Shown: positions 10,456-18,482 of the stretch, piece after piece
Position numbering within the stretch: position 1 is the stretch's first letter
Layout of the letters: each line of letters begins with the position of its first letter
Source of the DNA: Chloroflexota bacterium
Lineage (GTDB): Bacteria; Chloroflexota; Anaerolineae; J036; Brachytrichaceae
Reading direction: 5' to 3'
NCBI GenBank assembly: GCA_025354985.1
Contig: JANXLU010000007.1
Span: 1-64,000 of the forward strand
Length of the DNA: 64,000 nucleotides
The notes under the pieces: model-generated
The model's database searches: none
Seen by the model: the letters and a program-made list of their open reading frames with translations, nothing else
Told to the model about the DNA's origin: nothing
Made by a program: the position numbers and the translations under genes

Positions 10456-11355
10456 TTAGGTAAGCAGAGAGACTGCAACTGATGCCATACCCATGATCCC
10501 ACCAGCAAAAGTCGCTAGAGCGTTTACTGTGTCATTATGGACCATGGACCAACCACGCACCAACACATTCCGTGATCCGTCAGCCTCAAACGCCCGCTCA
10601 GTCAAATTGCTTTTGTCTGCTGACAGATAGCTGGCTTGGATCGTGGCGCCGAGCCAGCTGTCAATCAGCGCTCCGATCGTACCGGACATAGTTGCGACGA
10701 CTATAAATGTTTGGATCCCGGCGCCTGCCAGTCCAATCCAATCCGTATGTATGTAAAGCGACGTGAGCCCTAATGCATCAAGCAGGGATAGCAAGCCAAA
10801 CAGAAGGCCGATAACAAGACTTCCCGCAATTGCTGCCAGTGTTCCAACCAAGCTAACGCCACCGCTGACGCCCGGCGCCACCTGCCGCGAAAGGTTGGTT
10901 ATGAGCCTTGGTCCTGAGTGATTGAGCACACCCAACTCGGTTGCCCAGGTGTCTGCATTCGCGGTCGCAATGGCACCAACCAATCCAGCATACAGAATCA
11001 CTGATGAGGTTGGGCTTATTCCAATTGTGAGGAAATGGCCAACTGCGAACACAGCCGCAAATCCACCGTTTGCCAAAACCTGACCCAAATCACGCCGACT
11101 ATTTTTGTCAAATGACCTGGCTGCGGATACTTTCTGCAAGCTGGTCTTTTTGTAATGGCTCACTGCGCTGGACGTTATAAAAAAGGCGACGAGGAGCAGA
11201 CCGGCAACAGTGCCGCCAAACCCAAATATTATCGTGCCAATGATTATGGCGCCACCCGTCCCACTCGCAGATAATGATTTTCTGCGATACGCAAGTATGC
11301 CTATCAGCAGGCTAAGTGCGAGCCCAAGCACCAATCTCAACGCTAGCGGCTGCAT
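10456..11355 (-). CDS. DUF92 family membrane protein
   Basis: A 299-residue polytopic membrane protein of the DUF92 family, related to plant VTE6 phytyl-phosphate kinase. Characteristic features are the N-terminal RKSLSASGTGGAIIIG segment and the NADTWATELG motif, where the family places conserved acidic residues. The bacterial function is not established; an isoprenyl-phosphate kinase-like role is possible by homology only. It starts 2 nt after the rodA stop and is probably co-transcribed with it. Confidence 0.85.
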   Translation of the reverse strand: MQPLALRLVLGLALSLLIGILAYRRKSLSASGTGGAIIIGTIIFGFGGTVAGLLLVAFFITSSAVSHYKKTSLQKVSAARSFDKNSRRDLGQVLANGGFAAVFAVGHFLTIGISPTSSVILYAGLVGAIATANADTWATELGVLNHSGPRLITNLSRQVAPGVSGGVSLVGTLAAIAGSLVIGLLFGLLSLLDALGLTSLYIHTDWIGLAGAGIQTFIVVATMSGTIGALIDSWLGATIQASYLSADKSNLTERAFEADGSRNVLVRGWSMVHNDTVNALATFAGGIMGMASVAVSLLT

Positions 11356-11357
11356 TT

Positions 11358-12548
11358 TCAGAACTGCAGCCGTTTGTATCGCATGCTTACGCTCTCGACC
11401 AGGCCTATAGCGACCAATTGTGCGATGAGGTTACTTCGACCGTAGCTTACAAATGGCAAAACCACGCCCGTGACCGGGAGCAGTTGCACCTGCATTCCAA
11501 TATTTGTATAGGTTTGGAGAAAGAACACTGCAGCAACGCTTACACATAATAGGCGGCCAAAGGTGTCGTGACTCTTCCAAGCGGCCAGGAGCGTTCTAAA
11601 AATTATGAATAGGAGGAGTCCGATGACCACGACGCAGCCGACAAATCCCAATTCTTCACCAATAACCGAAAATATGAAGTCGGTATGGCGCGCGGGAAGA
11701 TAGCGGCCCTGGGTCTGACCACCCTGGCCAAACCCTTGACCCGTCATTCCGCCGCCGCCAAGTGCTATAAGGGCATTTTTGCTTTGATAATCACTGCCAT
11801 CGGACACGGGTTGGTCACCATTTAGAAGGGCCTGTACACGTGAAATCTGGTATTCGGGAATGATGCCCAAACAATCCGTGACTCTGCCGCTGGATTTATC
11901 CTTGGCCGGTGTTGGCCGCAAGCACAAATCCTGCACGCGAAAGTGGAGCAACACAATGACCAGTAACATAACGACACCAGTCAAGGTCATTACTGCGGCG
12001 TGAGAGTTACGCAGGCCACCCACAAAGATCATCGCCAGCCACATGAATAGTATGATGACAGCTGAACTTAGGTTGGGCTGGGCAAGGATCAGCCCAATAC
12101 ATGGCGTGATCAGGACGAAGGACCAGAATACTGTTTTTAAATAGCTACCCTTACCTTCGCGTGAACTTATGTAGCCTGCCATGGCAAGACCCAGTGTGAG
12201 TTTGGCAAGCTCGGCTGGCTGAACGTCAAATCCGGCAAATCGGAACCATCGTTGGGCTCCGTTTTGTGCCACTCCAAGGCCTGGCACCAGCACGAGCGCA
12301 AGCGCCAGAAGCGTTCCACCATACAAAAGGAATGTAAAACTCCTAAACAGTGAATAATCGATCAGCGAAAGTAGAAGCAGCAGAAGAAGTCCTGCAAGCG
12401 CGGTGATGGTCTGGTCGACCGGCGTGCGTGAAATCTCCGAGTCATTACGCGCAGAACTGTATATCATGGCGACGCCACCAGCAGTTAATACCAGAATTGC
12501 GGCAATCAACCAAAAGTCAAAGTGGCGCCAGTTTCTTCGTTCTAGCAT
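11358..12548 (-). CDS. rodA: Rod-shape peptidoglycan polymerase RodA (SEDS family)
   Basis: A 396-residue SEDS glycosyltransferase with about ten membrane segments that polymerises lipid II during cell elongation together with PBP2. Family signatures include PAELAKLTLGLAMAGY, RYLPARHTDFIFSVIGEELG and the C-terminal LPFVSYGRSNLI. A large extracytoplasmic loop between about 205 and 285 contains two Cys residues. It is downstream of mrdA and minCDE in the same orientation, separated from minE by 72 nt, which supports RodA over FtsW. Confidence 0.93.
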   Translation of the reverse strand: MLERRNWRHFDFWLIAAILVLTAGGVAMIYSSARNDSEISRTPVDQTITALAGLLLLLLLSLIDYSLFRSFTFLLYGGTLLALALVLVPGLGVAQNGAQRWFRFAGFDVQPAELAKLTLGLAMAGYISSREGKGSYLKTVFWSFVLITPCIGLILAQPNLSSAVIILFMWLAMIFVGGLRNSHAAVMTLTGVVMLLVIVLLHFRVQDLCLRPTPAKDKSSGRVTDCLGIIPEYQISRVQALLNGDQPVSDGSDYQSKNALIALGGGGMTGQGFGQGGQTQGRYLPARHTDFIFSVIGEELGFVGCVVVIGLLLFIIFRTLLAAWKSHDTFGRLLCVSVAAVFFLQTYTNIGMQVQLLPVTGVVLPFVSYGRSNLIAQLVAIGLVESVSMRYKRLQF

Positions 12549-12620
12549 ACGGCAAATCTACCTGATCCAGTTAAGCAAATGCAAAGTCGTGCGATCAGTC
12601 AGGCAACAGCTTTCAAGCGG

Positions 12621-12911
12621 CTAACGTGAAGCTGGCGGCCGCGCCGACAGTCGACCGCTTGGGCGGGTGCCTTGAAGGATGGGTATATCAACCAGCAAAC
12701 GCCGCTCTCCAGCTTCATCATCCATGTTGACAGCCACGTGTGCCGTGTCAATTTGGAGTCGCCGCGAAATGACCGCGATGATGTCGTTCTTGATCTCGTC
12801 AAGAAGCCCGGGTGGTATTTCGGCGCGATCATGGATGAGCACCAAGCGCAGGCGATTTTTTGCGTCATCTGCCGAACGGGGGCCGAAAAAGCGGGTAAGA
12901 AATGAATTCAT
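12621..12911 (-). CDS. minE: Cell division topological specificity factor MinE
   Basis: MinE, 96 residues, near the usual length. It stimulates MinD ATPase and drives Min oscillation. The N-terminal FLTRFFG is the amphipathic membrane-targeting helix. The anti-MinCD region AKNRLRLVLIHDRAEIPP (about residues 17-34) and dimerisation segment DEIKNDIIAVISRRLQID are clear. The C-terminal tail is Pro/Arg-rich. Its ATG overlaps the minD TGA by 4 nt, indicating translational coupling. Confidence 0.95.
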   Translation of the reverse strand: MNSFLTRFFGPRSADDAKNRLRLVLIHDRAEIPPGLLDEIKNDIIAVISRRLQIDTAHVAVNMDDEAGERRLLVDIPILQGTRPSGRLSARPPASR

Positions 12912-13693
12912 GCGCGTCCGAAGATTCGGTGCAAAAGCCCGCCAGATCTTGGCATTTGCACCGGCAAATTTTCCCCGTTTATGCGGCGCGCAATGTCACG
13001 ATACGCCATTGCCGCCGCGCCCTTGCCTGAAATTGCGACCGGCGAGCCCCGATTGCTGGCAGACAATATCTCTTCGTCTTCAGGGACAATTCCGATAACG
13101 TTGCTGGTAAGTACCTCCATGATGTCTTCGACAGACAGCATGTCCTTTCGTGCAACACGCGCAGCGATAATGCGATTGATGATCAGTTGCGCAGGACCCT
13201 TGCCCGCGCTCTCAACCAATCCAATCACGCGGTCGGCATCGCGCACGGAGGAAACCTCCGGATTGGTAATGACCAGAACCTTGTCGGCAGGGGCAATGGA
13301 GGTTTGAAAGCCCTGCTCGATACCGGCGGGAGAGTCTATAAGAATAAACTCGAAGTCTTCACGAAGCTGGTCGCAAAGGGCCGTCATCTGCTGAGGATTC
13401 ATGGCGGTCTTGTCACGCGTCTGCGCCGCTGGCAACAGAAATAGCGATTCAAGTCTCTTGTCGCGAATAAGCGCTTGCTTTAGCTTGCATCGGCCCTCGA
13501 CCACGTCCACCGAGTCATACACAATTCGATTTTCCAAACCCATGACGATGTCCAAGTTGCGCAAACCTATGTCTCCGTCGGTGATGCAGACCTTCCTTCC
13601 GAGCTGAGCAAGTGCACAACCAATATTTGCGGTGCTGGTCGTCTTGCCAACTCCGCCCTTTCCCGATGTGACTGTGATGACTATGGATTCCAT
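12908..13693 (-). CDS. minD: Septum-site determining ATPase MinD
   Basis: MinD, 261 residues from ATG 13693 (MESIVITVTSGKGGVGKTT). The open frame extends further upstream, but that part lies over minC in another frame and is not MinD. The deviant Walker A motif GKGGVGKTT (residues 11-19) and the switch motif DSPAGIEQGF are present. The C-terminus (GENLPVQMPRSGGLLHRIFGRA) ends in an amphipathic membrane-targeting helix. The start overlaps the end of minC by 13 nt, and the stop overlaps the minE start by 4 nt. Confidence 0.96.
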   Translation of the reverse strand: MESIVITVTSGKGGVGKTTSTANIGCALAQLGRKVCITDGDIGLRNLDIVMGLENRIVYDSVDVVEGRCKLKQALIRDKRLESLFLLPAAQTRDKTAMNPQQMTALCDQLREDFEFILIDSPAGIEQGFQTSIAPADKVLVITNPEVSSVRDADRVIGLVESAGKGPAQLIINRIIAARVARKDMLSVEDIMEVLTSNVIGIVPEDEEILSASNRGSPVAISGKGAAAMAYRDIARRINGENLPVQMPRSGGLLHRIFGRA

Positions 13694-14370
13694 TCGGTAA
13701 CAACCATTTCCTCTCGTTCGATGTGGGCGCGTTCTGGACGTGCGTGTTTGGCCCTTTTTCCCGCCTGAAAGCGCCGTGCTACATCTGCAATTCTCAAGAT
13801 TGCCGGAGAAAGCTCTAGCGCGCAGATTGTGGCCTGCTCGTCGCCGAGCGCGCCAGCATGGGCAGTGCCTTGTAATTTTCCCCATACAATAATATCACCG
13901 CCTGCGACGAGTTGGGCGCCGGGGTTGACGTCGTCGAGAACCACTATGTGACCGGGGTGGCGAATCATTTGACCGCTCCGCACGCGCCGTCTGACCAACA
14001 GGCCGTCAGTGCCGTCGATGTAACCCGTCTGTATGGATTGACTGGCATCAATTACTTCAGGTAATTCAGCACTTGTGACTGGAGCGAGCTCAGTTTTTAG
14101 ACCAAGCTCGGCGGCACGGGCCCGCGTCAGCTCGCTTTCAGATTGAATAGCCCATAAGACTATGTCATGCTCGGCAAGCATGGCCCGTAGGCCAACCAAT
14201 TGGCCGACGCTCAATGGTCGGTGACCAACATCGCAAGCGATGGTGCCACCTTTGAAAAACCCGGAGCTATTTATGATTTTCGACTGCAGGCTGGCGCATA
14301 TGTCCTCCCACAATGCGCCGTCGTCGAGAATGACCAGCAGACCTTGACGAATCCCCTTAAAGGTAATCAT
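13681..14370 (-). CDS. minC: Septum-site determining protein MinC
   Basis: MinC, 229 residues from ATG 14370 (MITFKGIRQGLLV). A start 11 codons further upstream (14403) would overlap mrdA by 29 nt and add residues not typical of the family. The N-terminal domain (1-100) inhibits FtsZ. The C-terminal beta-helix (about 125-215) has the glycine-rich MinC_C pattern GQMIRHPGHIVVLDDVNPGA and GDIIVWGKLQGTAHAGALGD. The gene begins 4 nt after the mrdA stop and overlaps minD, giving a tight mrdA-minCDE cluster. Confidence 0.93.
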   Translation of the reverse strand: MITFKGIRQGLLVILDDGALWEDICASLQSKIINSSGFFKGGTIACDVGHRPLSVGQLVGLRAMLAEHDIVLWAIQSESELTRARAAELGLKTELAPVTSAELPEVIDASQSIQTGYIDGTDGLLVRRRVRSGQMIRHPGHIVVLDDVNPGAQLVAGGDIIVWGKLQGTAHAGALGDEQATICALELSPAILRIADVARRFQAGKRAKHARPERAHIEREEMVVTEWNP

Positions 14371-14374
14371 GGAT

Positions 14375-16495
14375 CTATTCAACACCGCTTCCACATTCGG
14401 CAATCACTTTGGCTTTGTCTTTTTCCGCGAGCGGAACATTAAAGTATTGCGCCAAGATTCGCTGGGTAATGGGAGCGGCAACACCAGACCCCTGGCAACC
14501 ATTCCAAACATAGACGGCCATGGCAATTTGTGGTTTGTCTGCGGGTGCGTAACTCACAAACCATGCATGAGAAGGCTGGATTTTAATGCCAGGGTAGCAG
14601 ATGCCCAATTTTTGGGCGATGTCGTCGCAGAATTCGGCGGTCCCCGTTTTACCCGCATAGGCAAAACCAGGGATGACAGATGTGTTTGCCGTACCAGTTG
14701 GGCCGACAACTTCCTTCAGCGCGCCTTGAATGAGCGCCATGTGTTCAGTTGAAATGGGTAGCTTGCGGGCCACTTTTGGCTGGAACGGCGTAACCACATT
14801 GCCTTTTGCGTCAATGACATCACGGACAAGCTGGGGTTGGTATCGGGTGCCGCCGTTCGCAATGGTTGCCATCATATTAGCCATTTCCAAAGGCGTCACC
14901 AACACGAAGCCCTGACCAATTGCCATGTTGTAGCTATCACCAGTGGTCCAACGTTCGCCAAAATATTTGCGCTTAAATTGATCACTTGGGCGAAAGCCGG
15001 CGGATGCTTCAATTTCGATGTTAGAGTCTTCTCCAATGCCAAATTCTTGCATCCATTTCGCGAGTTTTTCCGGACCGAGGGCTTCACGCTGGCCCGGGGC
15101 AGGGTTGCGTGGCGCGAATCCGTCTGCCAGAAAGCCGCCGACCGTTTTGTAGAAAAACGTATCGCATGAATTCCGCAGCGCATCGCGCACGTTTTGGGAC
15201 CCATGGCCGGTTCTCTTCCAACAATAAAACTTTTGTGCAGCTTTCTCGTTGGTTGGATCGTTTTCGTTTGGCAGGCTAAAAATACCTGGATCATTTACGC
15301 GCGTGTTTGCGTCGATGACGCCCTCCTCCAACAGCGCCGAAGCAGTCACTATTTTGAAAATGGATCCGGGGGGAAGTTGGTCGCTTGTGGCCTTGTTTAG
15401 CAAGGGTCGGTGCACATTTGTCGTGAAAGCATCCAACTCGCGCTGAGTGACGCCACGGATAAACACATTGTTGTCATAGCTGGGAAATCCAACCATCCCC
15501 AGAACCTCACCCGTGTTGGGATTTATGGCGACTGCCGCAGCGCGCGGGCTTTTTACCTGGCGCATGACCGAGAACAGGGTGTCACTCATGATCTGCTGTA
15601 ACCGCATATCAATGCTTAGCCGGACGCTAAATCCATCAACCGGATCACGCGTTTCACCAATGCGACGCTGGACTTCGCCGGCAGCGTCGCGTAATAGCCG
15701 TTCACTGCCATTTGTTCCGCGCACCTGATCCTCCACGGCAAACTCAATGCCACTCACTCCAACACGGTCCAAATCTGGATCATAGCCTTTTTCGCGGTAT
15801 TGTTTCTCGCGTTCGGCCGGGATTTTGCTGATATATCCAAGCACGTTGCCAAGCAACTCGTGATAAGGGTAGACGCGAGAACCGACAGTTGATACCACGA
15901 CGCCGGGCATGTTGATGGCCTGTTCCTGGATGATCAAGGCGAGATCGCGCGGGACGTTTTCGGCCAATAGAACTGGAGCGTAGATCAGGCCATGGCCAAT
16001 CGCCTGACTAACCCGCGTAAAAATTTCACCTGCCGTGATTGTTGCTCTGTCAGAATCTGTCAGCACCGGCGCAACGTTTAGTTGATCTTCGCTCGCATAT
16101 TTTGGGGATTCGGCGAGCATTTCCGCAAGCCGGTTATAGATGGCTGCTCGTTCTTCACGCTGCTGCAGTTTTGCATTGTCAGCATAAAAGGGCAAGTCGT
16201 TCGGTATGATGCTGACCTGGTACGCCGGTGCATTGAGCACAAGGGGCACATCGTTGCGGTCGTAGATAAGCCCACGTAAAGCGGGCAGCGTCTTCGTTAC
16301 GACGCTGACGTTTTCTTGTTGACCCCGAAAGGTTGCAGATTGGAGCACCTGAAGGTTATACAACCGCAAAATAATCGCCGAAAATGAAACGAGCATTCCA
16401 AAACCAACAAGAAGCAAGCGCAATCGACCGCCGATATGGTCGGGCGGTGGGGATTGCCCGCTTCGGCGGGTAATGGGAATTTCGTCAACAATCAT
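14375..16495 (-). CDS. mrdA: Penicillin-binding protein 2, elongation transpeptidase
   Basis: PBP2, 706 residues, a class B transpeptidase that crosslinks peptidoglycan with RodA. One N-terminal membrane segment (about 25-48) is followed by the dimerisation/pedestal domain and then the transpeptidase domain. The active-site SxxK is Ser378-Ile-Phe-Lys381, the second motif is in RNSCDTFFY (SCD rather than SxN), and the third is Lys616-Thr-Gly (AGKTGTAEF). It lies directly after mreD (2 nt) and before minC. The cysteine pair near the C-terminus (FCDDI, GICYP) may form a disulfide in the periplasm. Confidence 0.95.
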   Translation of the reverse strand: MIVDEIPITRRSGQSPPPDHIGGRLRLLLVGFGMLVSFSAIILRLYNLQVLQSATFRGQQENVSVVTKTLPALRGLIYDRNDVPLVLNAPAYQVSIIPNDLPFYADNAKLQQREERAAIYNRLAEMLAESPKYASEDQLNVAPVLTDSDRATITAGEIFTRVSQAIGHGLIYAPVLLAENVPRDLALIIQEQAINMPGVVVSTVGSRVYPYHELLGNVLGYISKIPAEREKQYREKGYDPDLDRVGVSGIEFAVEDQVRGTNGSERLLRDAAGEVQRRIGETRDPVDGFSVRLSIDMRLQQIMSDTLFSVMRQVKSPRAAAVAINPNTGEVLGMVGFPSYDNNVFIRGVTQRELDAFTTNVHRPLLNKATSDQLPPGSIFKIVTASALLEEGVIDANTRVNDPGIFSLPNENDPTNEKAAQKFYCWKRTGHGSQNVRDALRNSCDTFFYKTVGGFLADGFAPRNPAPGQREALGPEKLAKWMQEFGIGEDSNIEIEASAGFRPSDQFKRKYFGERWTTGDSYNMAIGQGFVLVTPLEMANMMATIANGGTRYQPQLVRDVIDAKGNVVTPFQPKVARKLPISTEHMALIQGALKEVVGPTGTANTSVIPGFAYAGKTGTAEFCDDIAQKLGICYPGIKIQPSHAWFVSYAPADKPQIAMAVYVWNGCQGSGVAAPITQRILAQYFNVPLAEKDKAKVIAECGSGVE

Positions 16496-16497
16496 GG

Positions 16498-17004
16498 TTA
16501 CCGTATGACGCCGCGGGCACGCTCGTCGATGCTGTCGCTGGCCAGTCGCAAAACCGCGAAAACGCCCATACTTACGAGTGGATTTATAAGCAGAGACGGG
16601 AGGATGAGGGCTGACAGCGTGTAACCTAGATCCATTTTAATTCCGCTTAATATTAATCCAACCACCAACACGATTTGTGAGATCGCTGTCGTTGTGGCCA
16701 CCCAATTGGTTGCACGGAACAGACGTGACGGTAAAGGCAGGCGGTTGACTAAGCTAGCCAATAAATTCCCAAGAACTAGGCCGGCCGTATGCAAGCCAAA
16801 CGGGCCGGAAGACGTAAAGTCCAGCATAAGGCCCGCACCAAACGCCCAAATGAGACCTTCATCACCACGGAGCGCGGCCCACACGGCTGAAATGATCAGC
16901 ACAACGTTCGGACGCAACCCGGGAGCCAGCAGCCTTGGCAATAGACTTGTTTCAAATAGTGCCGCAAGTGCCAAGATTATTATCGGGATCGCGATTCGTC
17001 GCAT
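16498..17004 (-). CDS. mreD: Rod shape-determining protein MreD
   Basis: A 168-residue membrane protein with five to six hydrophobic segments. The pattern LRPNVVLIISAVWAALRGDEGLIWAFGAGLMLD followed by SSGPFGLHTAG is typical of MreD. It links MreC to the elongation machinery. It begins 9 nt after mreC and ends 2 nt before mrdA. Confidence 0.93.
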   Translation of the reverse strand: MRRIAIPIIILALAALFETSLLPRLLAPGLRPNVVLIISAVWAALRGDEGLIWAFGAGLMLDFTSSGPFGLHTAGLVLGNLLASLVNRLPLPSRLFRATNWVATTTAISQIVLVVGLILSGIKMDLGYTLSALILPSLLINPLVSMGVFAVLRLASDSIDERARGVIR

Positions 17005-17013
17005 GTCAGCGCG

Positions 17014-17979
17014 CTATGGTTTGGCCGTTGGACCGGGAGCTGGTCGCGGGTCAGGCGCCGCACAAGTACAGGTGGCCGACTCTGGGATCAGCGGGCTAAC
17101 CAACGTGCTCGTGATTACAAGTACAGTCGTAATTCTGGAATAGTCAGCGGCAGGGCGCAGACGAGCCTGCCGAAATAGCTGTGCATCCGAGCTGACGATA
17201 GCTTCGATTTGCCCAATTGGAAGACCGGGCGGGATGCCGCCGCCGAGCCCACTGGTAACAACAGCATCGCCCACCCCCAAGCTGTTTGTTTGTTGAATAT
17301 TTTGTAAAACCAACTCACCGTTAGGCTGCCCGGTAATGGAACCACTAACACGCGTGCCCTGAACAACCACATTGACATTTGAGCGCGTGTCATTTAGCAA
17401 CTGGACGGTTGAGGAACCCAGGCTGGCTTGCCCGATGCGTCCGATAAGGGCCAACCCGTCACCAACGACAGGCATGCCTGACCGAATTCCATTCAACGTA
17501 CCAACGTCAATGGTAAGAAACCGGAGATATGGCGTGGAATCGGCGGCGATGACATTGGCACAGGTAAGTCCAATTGGCCGTTGGTCCGCCTGACTGTTGC
17601 AACCGCTTAACGCAGGACCGACAACGTCGGCGCCAATCGCCTTGATACCAGGGTTTTCGGTCGAAAATTTTAGGAGATCGCGATAGGCATCGACCTCAGC
17701 TTGAAATTGACGCAGCCGTATATTTTCGGCACTTAGGCGTGAATTTTGTTGTTGGAGAAGCAGGTTTTCGGCGCGCAATGTCTGGAGGTCGGCCGGACCG
17801 CTTAGGGCGTTATTAATTCCTGAACCCACCGAGAGTAGCACGCGTTGCACCGGAGCGAAAACCACGGACAGTGGCCCTTGACCAATCTGCGTCTGACTGC
17901 CCAAACTAAGGGCAAGAAGTATGAAAACTGCAACCAGAAGTGCGGGAACAAGCAAACTGCGATACTGCCCCCTATTCAT
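17014..17979 (-). CDS. mreC: Rod shape-determining protein MreC
   Basis: A 321-residue bitopic protein of the elongasome. An N-terminal membrane segment (residues 10-28) is followed by a coiled coil (about 66-98, with LLLQQQNSRLSAENIRLRQF) and two beta domains, including the VVTSGLGGGIPPGLPIGQI motif. It ends with a Pro/Cys-rich tail (ATCTCAAPDPRPAPGP). No mreB lies upstream; the preceding gene encodes an acidic protein. No clear Shine-Dalgarno is seen before the ATG. Confidence 0.93.
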   Translation of the reverse strand: MNRGQYRSLLVPALLVAVFILLALSLGSQTQIGQGPLSVVFAPVQRVLLSVGSGINNALSGPADLQTLRAENLLLQQQNSRLSAENIRLRQFQAEVDAYRDLLKFSTENPGIKAIGADVVGPALSGCNSQADQRPIGLTCANVIAADSTPYLRFLTIDVGTLNGIRSGMPVVGDGLALIGRIGQASLGSSTVQLLNDTRSNVNVVVQGTRVSGSITGQPNGELVLQNIQQTNSLGVGDAVVTSGLGGGIPPGLPIGQIEAIVSSDAQLFRQARLRPAADYSRITTVLVITSTLVSPLIPESATCTCAAPDPRPAPGPTAKP

Positions 17980-18045
17980 GGGAGGGCGATATCGCAGCGC
18001 TGTGAGGTAGGAGGAAGCGGATGATTATGGAAGCTGCGCTTGACG

Positions 18046-18423
18046 CTACGATTCGTCGTCGTCGTCATCTTCTTCATCTTCATCGTCGTCATCCTCATCC
18101 CATAAGTCCTCGTCGTCATCCTCATCAAGGTCGTCATCCTCCTCGTCACCAAGGGCCTCGAGCGAAACTTCCTCTTCATCGTCGACAACGATTTCGTCCT
18201 CTTCTTCTTCGTCCGCTTCGTCGTCCACATCGTCTTCGTCGTCATCAGACAAATCGATCTCAACGTCTTCATCATCGTCTTCATCCCGGGGCATGATTGG
18301 TGTAGTGACTACCACGGGATGGGTAACTTGCAAAATCGAAGTTATTGTAAGATTCTCTATCGGTGATGTTTGACTGTTGGGATCGCGAAACGGCGATTCA
18401 ACCGTATTCAATTTGAGCGGCAT
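18046..18423 (-). CDS. Small protein with an extremely acidic C-terminal tail, unknown function
   Basis: A 125-residue protein. The first 45 residues are ordinary in composition, with a hydrophobic stretch LTITSILQVTHPVVVTTPI. The remaining 80 or so, starting PRDEDDDEDVEIDL, are almost entirely Asp and Glu. A GGAGA Shine-Dalgarno 7 nt before the ATG and an upstream TATAAT (about 18465-18470, minus strand) argue that it is a real gene. It lies between tkt and mreC on the same strand. The tail recalls acidic tails of RNA polymerase delta subunits or histone-like chaperones in composition only. I do not recognise the family. Confidence 0.65.
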   Translation of the reverse strand: MPLKLNTVESPFRDPNSQTSPIENLTITSILQVTHPVVVTTPIMPRDEDDDEDVEIDLSDDDEDDVDDEADEEEEDEIVVDDEEEVSLEALGDEEDDDLDEDDDEDLWDEDDDDEDEEDDDDDES

Positions 18424-18482
18424 GAGATTTCTCCGGGTGAAGTTTTAGTTTGTGCGGCTGCAGATTATATAAGGACCAAACG

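Noticed and set aside
13694-13885. N-terminal extension of MinD
   Set aside because: The frame is open upstream, but the region encodes the end of MinC in another frame, and MinD begins at the canonical MESIVITVTSGKGG.
18050-18290. Apparent repeat array of GTCATC-type units
   Set aside because: It arises from GAT/GAC/GAG codon runs for an acidic tail; unit lengths are irregular and there are no spacers, so it is not a CRISPR.
18021-18296. His/Arg/Pro-rich open frame on the plus strand
   Set aside because: It is the antisense shadow of the Asp/Glu codon tract of the acidic protein; it has no ribosome site and biased composition.
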